Position numbers and translations under genes: made by a program
The notes under the pieces: generated by a model
Told to the model about the DNA's origin: nothing
Databases searched by the model: none
What the model saw: only the letters and a program-made list of their open reading frames with translations
From: an uncultured Polyangiaceae bacterium
GTDB lineage: Bacteria; Myxococcota_A; Polyangia; Polyangiales; Houyiibacteriaceae
Reading direction: 5' to 3'
DNA: 6,076 nucleotides
Assembly: GCA_947258625.1 (NCBI GenBank)
Contig: CAMYJN010000167.1
Location: forward strand, 1-6,076
Shown: piece by piece, positions 1 through 5,606 of the stretch
How positions within the stretch are numbered: position 1 is the stretch's first letter
Layout: the number at the start of each line of letters is the position of its first letter

Positions 1-249
1 CCGAACGAGAAACAGCCGCTGGTGATCAGCGTGAATCCCGAAGGGCATTTCCAGATCAACAAAGAGATCGTTCCGGACGCGGAGTTTGCCGAGAAGCTCA
101 GGCGTGTGTTGATTGCGCGTGGAGAGCGGAAAGTATTTTTCGATGCGGCGGATAACGCGCCGTACTCACGTGCCGTCCGCGCGCTCGATTTGGCGCGTGT
201 CGGGGGAGCGGCACACATCGCAATCCTTACGGAGGGCGTGCACGACTAG
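1..249 (+). CDS. exbD: ExbD/TolR-family biopolymer transport protein, C-terminal part (5' end outside window)
   Basis: The reading frame is open from base 1 and ends at a TAG at 247-249, giving 82 visible residues. An internal GTG at 22 is not a credible start, because the codons before it (PNEKQPLV) already match the family. What is visible is the periplasmic domain: the strand around VISVNPEGHFQINKEIV corresponds to the ExbD 'v-v-G-x-i-y-n' strand, and the later segment with FDAADNAPYSRAVRALD then HIAILTE corresponds to the conserved 'D-x-x-x-x-Y-x-x-v-x-x-l-D-x-a-r-x-a-G' helix and last strand. The N-terminal membrane helix with its proton-relay Asp lies outside the window. In the family, ExbD works with ExbB at the inner membrane to couple the proton gradient to TonB and outer-membrane receptors. 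The receptor gene 54 nt downstream on the same strand fits a dedicated energising module. It could equally be called TolR by homology alone; the receptor neighbour favours ExbD. Confidence 0.85.
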   Translation, partial: PNEKQPLVISVNPEGHFQINKEIVPDAEFAEKLRRVLIARGERKVFFDAADNAPYSRAVRALDLARVGGAAHIAILTEGVHD

Positions 250-293
250 GAGCATGTCGAGCTGACGGCCGGGTGTTGCAACTCGGTTCGTCG

Positions 294-301
294 AAGGAGA
301 G
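294..301 (+). promoter_or_regulatory. Shine-Dalgarno site of the TonB-dependent receptor gene
   Basis: AAGGAGAG lies just before the ATG at 304 and fixes the start of the receptor gene. The signal peptide begins directly at this ATG, which agrees with the choice. No terminator-like hairpin and no convincing -35/-10 pair was seen in the 54-nt gap after exbD (250-303), so co-transcription with exbD is likely. Confidence 0.75.
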
Positions 302-303
302 AA

Positions 304-3300
304 ATGTCCAGGCTGACTAAAGAAGGGCTTCTATTGGCCCTTCTGGTGGGGATTAGTGCGTCGACTTCGGGGGAGTTACTCGCCCAGGAGCCCGACGTGC
401 CGTCTTCCGAGGAGAAGCCTCCGGCTGACGAGCCGCCCTCCGAGGATAAGCCTCCGGCCAAAGAGCCGCCGTCCGACGAGGAAGACGAGGCGCCGGCAAA
501 GAAGGGGCCCACCGACGAGAAGAAGGAAGAGAAGGTCCGCCGCGATGTCGACGGCAAGGAGTGGATCACGCCTGACGTGGGGGCTGCCAAGGAGGAAGAG
601 GAGGAAGACGCGATCGGTGACGTCGACGAGGTGGTCATCGAGTACGCGCCTAGCCCCGACATGGAGGAAGACAGGGTCAAAGACGCCGAGGGCAAGGAGA
701 TCGAAAAGGCCTCGGCCCCGGTGGTTTCGAAGTCCGTCGAGGTTCAAGATCCAGACGCCCTCGAGCCCGGCGCCGACAAGGAAACCGGCGTGCAAGGGCA
801 GGTCGTCTCTCGCAAGCCCAAGAAGGTACTACCGGACGCGCCGGTCCTCGCGAAGGGCAAAGCAGACGGCAAGCTCCGAAGCACCATCACCGACGAGCGC
901 GGCCGCTACCGGCTGTACTTACCTCCGGGCAAATACACGCTTCGCTCGTACTACGACCTCTACCACGGCGCGCGCTGGGACGACATTGCCGTCACCCGCG
1001 GCAAGTTCAGTCGGGTGAACTTCATTCTCGATCCGATCAGCGACAAGGACGCGGGGTTGGAGGAGCAAGAGGTCGTCTACATGGCGGACACTTCGAGCGA
1101 GGCGGCTCAGCTCAACATTCGAAAAGAAGCCGTCAGCGTGCAGGACTCCATTAGCGCTCAAGAGATCAAACGGGCCGGTGACAGCACGGCCACCGGCGCT
1201 GTCTCTCGTGTCGTGGGTGTCACTATCGACGAAGGCGGTCGCGTCATCATTCGCGGCCTAGCCGACCGCTACAACCAAATCTTGCTCAACGGGGTCCCCG
1301 TCCCCGGTGTCGACCCCGATATTCCAAGCGTGAAGCTCGACATCTTTCCGACCGACATCGTGAGCAATCTAGCTGTCGTCAAGGCACCGCGCCCGGACCT
1401 CCCGGGCAATTTTGCTGGCGGCCTGCTGCTGATCGAGACCTCCAGCTATCCGCGCGAACAAATGCTCAAAGCGGGCGTATCGATCGGCGGCAACTCCCTC
1501 AGCACATTTCGACAGATGCCGACCTACGATGGAGGCAATCGCGATTGGCTCGGTTTCGACGATGGTTCGCGTGCAGCACCAGCTTCGCTCGGGGGTCAAC
1601 CTCTCGATACGGGACGCCCGGGGACGCGATACATCACGAACGACCAGGTTTCGCAGGTTGGCCGCGGCTTCTCCGATGTTTGGAATCCGCGCACCAAGCT
1701 CGCCATACCAGAGCTCGGCATCAAAGTGAGCGCTGGCAACTCTGGGGACATTGGCAAGAAGGGTCTGCGTGCTGGGTACCTCCTGAGCTTCCTCTACGAC
1801 TACGAAGAATCGATCGAAACCGGTTTGAACACGCGCTACACCTACGATGCGAACGGAAACGCGGAAGAGCTGCTCCGGGACTTCGATTACAAAGAGGGAA
1901 AGCAAGAGGTGCTCTGGGGCACGTTCGGCAGCGGTTTTCTGGAGATCAACGCGGACAACTTCCTGAACGTGACGAGCATGTTCAATCGCACGAGCGATGA
2001 CCACACCATCGTGCAGCTTGGCGCCGATTTTAACGACAACTTCATCCCATTATCCGCCAACAGCTACAATTTCATCGGGCGCTCGATCTTCTTCAACCAG
2101 CTCACCGGCGACCACCGAAACCTCAAAGACAGCAAGGTCAGGCTTCGCTGGAATGCCGTCGTCAGCACGGGCAAACGCGACGAGCCCGACCGCCGGATAA
2201 TTCTTCAGCAGTTCGAATCTCAAACCGTCACGTCCGCCTCGCGTTTCTTCTCGGACCTCAAGCAGCTCTCGGTGGGCGGCAAAACGAGCGTGCGTTTCCC
2301 AGTATACGAGGCGTTCGATTCGACGGCGTATGCGACGGTCGGCTTCGACGCTGGGTATACCGACCGCGATTTCAACGCGCGGCGGTTTACGCAGCAAGGC
2401 CGTGGAGGCGCCCCGCTCATCGGGGACCCGGAGGCGTTACTGGGCCCCGAGGGTCTCGGTCCTATCAGCACCATCCGCGAGGTTACACGCCCCGACGACA
2501 GTTACGTTGCGAGCAATTTCCTCATCGGAGGCTATGCGCAGCTGGAGACCCCCATGGCGCCCCGGCTCAAGTTTCTCGGACTTCTGCGCTTCGAGACCTT
2601 CCGACAACAGGTCACGTCGAGCGGTCCATTCAGCACTGGCCGTGACGAAGCCGAAGGAACCGACCGGCAGGACATCGATCCAATGCCTTCGGCAAATTTT
2701 TCGATCGAGATCAACGAGAAGATGTTCGTGAAAATCGCTTACGGAATGACCGTGATTCGACCTGCGATTCGCGAGCTTGCACCATTCGACTACCTCGACT
2801 TCCTTCGTGGATGGCTGGTCGCAGGGAATCCCGACCTTCAGCGTACGCGGGTGCAAAACGCCGAGGCGAGATATGAATTCTACTTCGGCGGCACCGACCT
2901 CTTCGCTGTCACAGCGTTCGGCAAGTACTTCAAGAACCCGATCGAATTCGTGATTCTGAGCCAGGTCAACGGCAATGCGAGTTATCGAAACGCGGACTCG
3001 GCGTGGCTGGTGGGAGGGGAATTTGAGCTCCGCCTAGGCTTTGGTCGACTTCACGACAAGCTCGAAAGGTTTTACTTCCTAGGCAACGTCGCTGTGATGG
3101 CCTCGCAGACGACACTGCCTTCAGATCAACAAATTGCAGGGCGCTTGCAGCGACGTCTGTTCAACCAATCTCCGTTCGTCACCAACCTGTCACTGCGTTT
3201 TGACGATCCTGATGCGGGCGTGATGGTCGGCCTGGTCTACAACGCATTCGGCCCGCGCATCGTCGAGGCCGGAAGCCCCCAAGGGGGCGACGTGATTGCA

Positions 3301-3492
3301 CCCGATGTCTTCGAGCAAACACAACACATCTTGGATCTCATCGCGACCTGGCGCGTGTCGCAGCACGTCAAGCTCGGTTTCAAGTGGAAGAATATCGCCC
3401 TTGCGCGGCGGAGATACAAGCAAGGGGACGAGCTCACGTTTCTCGAAAACAGGGGCACGACCGTAAGTATTGGCGCTGAGTACATCTACTGA
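304..3492 (+). CDS. TonB-dependent outer-membrane receptor with acidic N-terminal extension and carboxypeptidase-regulatory-like domain
   Basis: This 1062-residue protein is a gated outer-membrane barrel that imports a ligand using TonB/ExbB/ExbD energy. Domains in order: a signal peptide at 1-27 (basic start, hydrophobic core around 8-20, likely cleavage after LLA before Q28); an acidic, Pro/Lys-rich, probably disordered stretch at about 29-160; a carboxypeptidase-regulatory-like beta sandwich at about 161-243 (GVQGQVVS, then TDERGRYRLYLPPGKYTL); a plug at about 265-385 (VIIRGLADRYNQILLNGVPV at 314-333, PDLPGNFAGGLLLIETSSYP at 364-383); and a barrel from about 385 to the end. The barrel holds the family block RPAIRELAPFDY (819-830), GNPDLQRT (841-848) and KNPIEF (877-882), and its final strand ends in an aromatic Tyr. 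Length and layout are normal apart from the long acidic extension. I saw no cysteine in the protein. The ligand cannot be assigned. ExbD lies just upstream and the beta-helix lipoprotein 33 nt downstream. Confidence 0.93.
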   Translation: MSRLTKEGLLLALLVGISASTSGELLAQEPDVPSSEEKPPADEPPSEDKPPAKEPPSDEEDEAPAKKGPTDEKKEEKVRRDVDGKEWITPDVGAAKEEEEEDAIGDVDEVVIEYAPSPDMEEDRVKDAEGKEIEKASAPVVSKSVEVQDPDALEPGADKETGVQGQVVSRKPKKVLPDAPVLAKGKADGKLRSTITDERGRYRLYLPPGKYTLRSYYDLYHGARWDDIAVTRGKFSRVNFILDPISDKDAGLEEQEVVYMADTSSEAAQLNIRKEAVSVQDSISAQEIKRAGDSTATGAVSRVVGVTIDEGGRVIIRGLADRYNQILLNGVPVPGVDPDIPSVKLDIFPTDIVSNLAVVKAPRPDLPGNFAGGLLLIETSSYPREQMLKAGVSIGGNSLSTFRQMPTYDGGNRDWLGFDDGSRAAPASLGGQPLDTGRPGTRYITNDQVSQVGRGFSDVWNPRTKLAIPELGIKVSAGNSGDIGKKGLRAGYLLSFLYDYEESIETGLNTRYTYDANGNAEELLRDFDYKEGKQEVLWGTFGSGFLEINADNFLNVTSMFNRTSDDHTIVQLGADFNDNFIPLSANSYNFIGRSIFFNQLTGDHRNLKDSKVRLRWNAVVSTGKRDEPDRRIILQQFESQTVTSASRFFSDLKQLSVGGKTSVRFPVYEAFDSTAYATVGFDAGYTDRDFNARRFTQQGRGGAPLIGDPEALLGPEGLGPISTIREVTRPDDSYVASNFLIGGYAQLETPMAPRLKFLGLLRFETFRQQVTSSGPFSTGRDEAEGTDRQDIDPMPSANFSIEINEKMFVKIAYGMTVIRPAIRELAPFDYLDFLRGWLVAGNPDLQRTRVQNAEARYEFYFGGTDLFAVTAFGKYFKNPIEFVILSQVNGNASYRNADSAWLVGGEFELRLGFGRLHDKLERFYFLGNVAVMASQTTLPSDQQIAGRLQRRLFNQSPFVTNLSLRFDDPDAGVMVGLVYNAFGPRIVEAGSPQGGDVIAPDVFEQTQHILDLIATWRVSQHVKLGFKWKNIALARRRYKQGDELTFLENRGTTVSIGAEYIY
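406..471 (+). repeat. Two tandem 33-nt repeats coding an 11-residue Pro/Glu/Lys unit
   Basis: Two adjacent 33-nt copies (406-438 and 439-471) code SEEKPPADEPP and SEDKPPAKEPP, with a degenerate third start (SDEEDEAP) following. The copies differ at a handful of bases, mostly third positions plus the D/K swap, so the duplication is old or under selection for charge and proline rather than exact sequence. It lies inside the receptor's N-terminal extension (residues 35-56). The composition resembles the Pro-Glu/Pro-Lys spacer of TonB proteins, which spans the periplasm. Confidence 0.7.
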
Positions 3493-3510
3493 GCGCAACA
3501 GAGAACACAG

Positions 3511-3516
3511 GGAGAG
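3511..3516 (+). promoter_or_regulatory. Shine-Dalgarno site upstream of the lipoprotein gene
   Basis: GGAGAG lies 9 nt before the GTG at 3526, in the 33-nt gap after the receptor stop codon. It supports the GTG start. A second, weaker SD-like run (TGAGGG, 3548-3553) sits 8 nt before the ATG at 3562, so both starts are possible. The gap contains no hairpin or promoter, so the receptor and lipoprotein genes are probably one transcript. Confidence 0.5.
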
Positions 3517-3525
3517 ACTCGCGCG

Positions 3526-4950
3526 GTGACACAAGCGCCGCGCAAGATGAGGGCTATCAATATGACGAGACAGCTAAATACTTTCGCGATGGGCGCAATC
3601 ATTGTAGTCGGCATGGTTTTCGCCGGTTGCAGCAGTGACGGTGATGGTGGCGGAAACGGCGGAAACGGCGGAAGCGGCATGATCGCAAACCCCTGCCAGG
3701 ACAATGGCGGAAGTGGGGACATCGAGATCACCGACGAAGAAATCACCGAGGACACCCTCTTTGAGGCAGAGTGCAGATATTTCCTGACGCGCGACACCTA
3801 CGTGGTCGGCGCTGAGATCACGATCGAACCGGGCACCGAGTTTCAGGGCGACCAAGGGTCTGCGCTCATCATCACTACCACCGGTAGGATCGACGCAGCG
3901 GGAACGGCAGCGGAGCCGATCGTGTTCACGTCGTCCGCGCTGCCGACTGAGGCCGCGCCCGGCGCCTGGGGAGGTGTCGTTCTTCTCGGGCTAGCACGGA
4001 TAAGCTGGGGCGATACCACCTGTAACGGTGAGGCGGGCGAGTGCGTCGGCAGCATCGAAGGCATCTCGCCTGGCAACCCTCGCGGACAGTTCGGAGGCAA
4101 TGATGACACCCACGACTGCGGGACCATGCGCTACGTTCGAATCGAATACGCCGGCTTTCAGTTCGGTAACGACAACGAGCTCAACGGCCTTACAGTGGGC
4201 GGCTGCGGCGACCAGACTGAGCTCAGCTACATTCAGGTCCATCGAGGTCTCGACGACGGCGTCGAGTTCTTCGGAGGGACCACGCCGATCGATCACGTCA
4301 TCGTGACCGGTCCGGGCGACGACGGCCTCGACTGGGACCAGGGATGGCGAGGCACTGCCGACAACGTCATCGTGCACCACTTTTCGTCGACCACGACGAG
4401 CCCGAATGGAATCGAGGCGGATAACCAGGGCTCGGGCGACCGGAACGTTCAGCCCCGTTCGGCCCCGCAGGTCACCAACGCGACGATCATTGGCGATGGA
4501 CGAGTCGAAGGCTCGGGCGTAGTCACGCGAGTCGGCACCTGGGGCGTTCTCGACGGCTTGGTCGTCGTTGGCTTCGGCGACAAGGGCTACGACATGCGCG
4601 ATGGCGCCTGGAGCCTTGCCGGCGGTTGGCCGGAGGGAATCGTGGTCGAGAACAGCTGCTTCGATGACAACGGCGAAAACTACCCGGTGGACGACAACGA
4701 TCCCAAAGACGACAGCGTGGCTGGCGGTGCGGACTTTTTTGACGAGCCGACGCTTCTTGCCGATGCGGCAAGGAACAACCTAGAGGCCGATCCGGGTCTC
4801 GGCGACTTCAGCACCGCCGCGACCGGCGGTAGCCCAGCACCGGACTACAGCCTGACGAATGCCAATTGTCTCGGCGCGTTCGGTGGTCCTGCGGGTGACG
4901 ACTGGACCGGTGACTGGAACGCGTACCCCGAAGGTGCGGCAGGCAACTAG
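3526..4950 (+). CDS. Gly-linked lipoprotein of the TonB-receptor-associated parallel beta-helix family
   Basis: The gene codes 474 residues from GTG 3526; ATG 3547 and ATG 3562 are alternatives, and 3562 gives a more usual 22-residue lipoprotein signal. The hydrophobic segment ends in the lipobox-like VFAGC, with lipidated Cys at residue 35 (GTG numbering). A Ser/Asp/Gly/Asn-rich tether follows (36-52). The body begins with TYVVGAEITIEPGTEFQG (91-108) and IDAAGTAAEPIVFTS, the entry rungs of a right-handed beta helix, then RYVRIEYAGFQF (202-213), NELNGLTVGG (217-226), HRGLDDGVEFFGG (239-251) and GDDGLDWDQGWRG (264-276). It closes with GAFGGPAGDDWTGDW. This block order is that of a lipoprotein family found beside TonB-dependent receptors, notably in Bacteroidota and some Proteobacteria; 'multidrug transporter' labels on relatives are misleading. 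There are eight cysteines besides the lipidated one (57, 83, 166, 173, 198, 227, 378, 448), which could form disulfides. Inference: a surface or periplasm-facing partner of the receptor that binds or hands over ligand. No catalytic residues can be named. Confidence 0.85.
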   Translation: MTQAPRKMRAINMTRQLNTFAMGAIIVVGMVFAGCSSDGDGGGNGGNGGSGMIANPCQDNGGSGDIEITDEEITEDTLFEAECRYFLTRDTYVVGAEITIEPGTEFQGDQGSALIITTTGRIDAAGTAAEPIVFTSSALPTEAAPGAWGGVVLLGLARISWGDTTCNGEAGECVGSIEGISPGNPRGQFGGNDDTHDCGTMRYVRIEYAGFQFGNDNELNGLTVGGCGDQTELSYIQVHRGLDDGVEFFGGTTPIDHVIVTGPGDDGLDWDQGWRGTADNVIVHHFSSTTTSPNGIEADNQGSGDRNVQPRSAPQVTNATIIGDGRVEGSGVVTRVGTWGVLDGLVVVGFGDKGYDMRDGAWSLAGGWPEGIVVENSCFDDNGENYPVDDNDPKDDSVAGGADFFDEPTLLADAARNNLEADPGLGDFSTAATGGSPAPDYSLTNANCLGAFGGPAGDDWTGDWNAYPEGAAGN

Positions 4951-4990
4951 GTAGACTAGCGGCGCACAAAAGCGCCAACTTCAAAACGTG

Positions 4991-5030
4991 ACCGCCGTTC
5001 TCTCTCTTGGGAACGGCGGTTTCGTTTTCG
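4991..5030 (+). terminator. Rho-independent terminator of the receptor/lipoprotein operon, possibly bidirectional
   Basis: ACCGCCGTTC (4991-5000) pairs perfectly with GAACGGCGGT (5011-5020) across a 10-nt spacer. A G·U and a C-G pair could extend the stem inward and leave a 6-nt loop. TTCGTTTTCG follows on the + strand, 41 nt after the lipoprotein stop codon. Read on the - strand the same stem is followed by CACGTTTTGA, so it could also stop transcripts of the opposing Kazal-like gene. Confidence 0.8.
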
Positions 5031-5147
5031 TGCTGTCACTCTGTATTCACGATTTCGGCACCCTCCGCGGCTCCAAGATCGCGTACGTTCGCACTCTCCA
5101 AACACAGTCTCCCCAAGCACCAAGAAACAACACCAATCCACCACCCA

Positions 5148-5182
5148 GCCCCGGTTGCGCGAGCACGCAATCGGGGCATTTT
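5148..5182. terminator. Second hairpin in the convergent intergenic region, candidate terminator
   Basis: GCCCCGGTTGCG (5148-5159) pairs with CGCAATCGGGGC (5166-5177) with a single G·U wobble and a 6-nt loop. On the + strand it is followed by ATTTTAATT, so it has terminator form and would stop readthrough from the receptor operon. On the - strand it begins only 3 nt after the TAA of the Kazal-like gene and is followed by a G-rich run, not a U tract, so there it is more likely a 3'-end-stabilising stem than an intrinsic terminator. Confidence 0.5.
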
Positions 5183-5594
5183 AATTGATTGGCGAGCCAA
5201 GTAGCATCGGCGCTGGGATGCAAGGACCGGTGCGGGCGAGGCGTACGCCGGCCATGTCGGCAAAGCAGACGTTCTGATAGGTCTGGTCGTCACAACCACA
5301 TACCGGGCTATCGGTGTCGGGGCACATGACGGGCCGCTCGTTGCACACGCCGAGCCCTCCCTCGCACAAGCCAGTTGCGCAGAGCTCTGTGGCGGCACAA
5401 TCGTCGTTAGACTGGCAAGCCTCATCGATGCGGTTTGGGTCTCCACAAGCCTGCAGCAGCACGACGAAGAGGCTCGCGGCAAGCGCCAGCAGACCGAGGA
5501 AGACGAGGTTACGCACCGACATGAGGTCAAACGGTAGCCCGAAGACCGGAGGCGGGCGATGGCGCTTGCCGAGATCGTTTCGAAAATGTTGCAC
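5181..5594 (-). CDS. Small Cys-rich Kazal-like lipoprotein
   Basis: The gene codes 137 residues from a GTG at 5594; an internal ATG at 5522 would give 113. The hydrophobic segment after MSVRN (residues 25-29) runs to a lipobox-like LLQAC, with probable lipidated Cys50, so the mature protein is likely an envelope-anchored lipoprotein of about 88 residues. The first part (60-77) holds four Cys in a C-x5-C-x5-C-x4-C pattern (CQSNDDC, ELCATGLC). The second part (84-125) is Kazal-like: C84, C91, SPVCGC (C99, C101), TYQNVC (Y106, N108, C110) and a final TGPC (C125). The classical fifth Kazal Cys after C110 is absent, and an extra Cys sits at 101. Kazal domains in animals inhibit serine proteases; bacterial versions of this 'PVCGCD-TY-N-C' type are common in Myxococcota and their role is mostly unknown. 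The gene begins 12 nt after the esterase stop codon, so the two are probably one operon. Confidence 0.8.
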   Translation of the reverse strand: MQHFRNDLGKRHRPPPVFGLPFDLMSVRNLVFLGLLALAASLFVVLLQACGDPNRIDEACQSNDDCAATELCATGLCEGGLGVCNERPVMCPDTDSPVCGCDDQTYQNVCFADMAGVRLARTGPCIPAPMLLGSPIN

Positions 5595-5599
5595 CTTGG

Positions 5600-5605
5600 C
5601 CTCCC
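5600..5605 (-). promoter_or_regulatory. Shine-Dalgarno site supporting the GTG start of the Kazal-like gene
   Basis: On the - strand GGGAGG sits 5 nt before the GTG at 5594, inside the 12-nt gap after the esterase stop codon. The bases upstream of the alternative ATG at 5522 (CTACCGTTTGACCTC) have no such run. This favours the longer form, although it gives an unusually long 49-residue leader before the lipobox Cys. Confidence 0.55.
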
Positions 5606-5606
5606 G

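Noticed and set aside
250..303. Possible promoter between exbD and the receptor, around the short palindrome GTTGCAAC
   Set aside because: No convincing -35/-10 pair with proper spacing; an 8-nt palindrome is expected by chance.
246..695. Ser-rich 149-codon open frame on the - strand
   Set aside because: Antisense of the Glu/Asp-rich receptor segment; low-complexity Ser runs are the expected mirror of GAG/GAC-type codons.
356..1018. A 220-codon Arg/Ser-rich open frame on the + strand inside the receptor gene
   Set aside because: Its Arg/Ser/Thr composition is a frame-shifted reading of the acidic, Pro-rich receptor N terminus; it has no SD and no domain.
1369..2004. A 211-codon open frame on the - strand within the receptor
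   Set aside because: No recognisable family or signal, and the + strand barrel reading across the same bases is clearly the real one.
3493..3525. Possible terminator or promoter between receptor and lipoprotein
   Set aside because: The 33-nt gap has no inverted repeat and no promoter-like elements, only the SD.
5036..5530. A 164-codon - strand frame overlapping the Kazal-like gene
   Set aside because: Frame-shifted reading of the same region; it runs through both the first part of the intergenic region and the second hairpin, and shows none of the Kazal or lipobox order that the chosen frame does.
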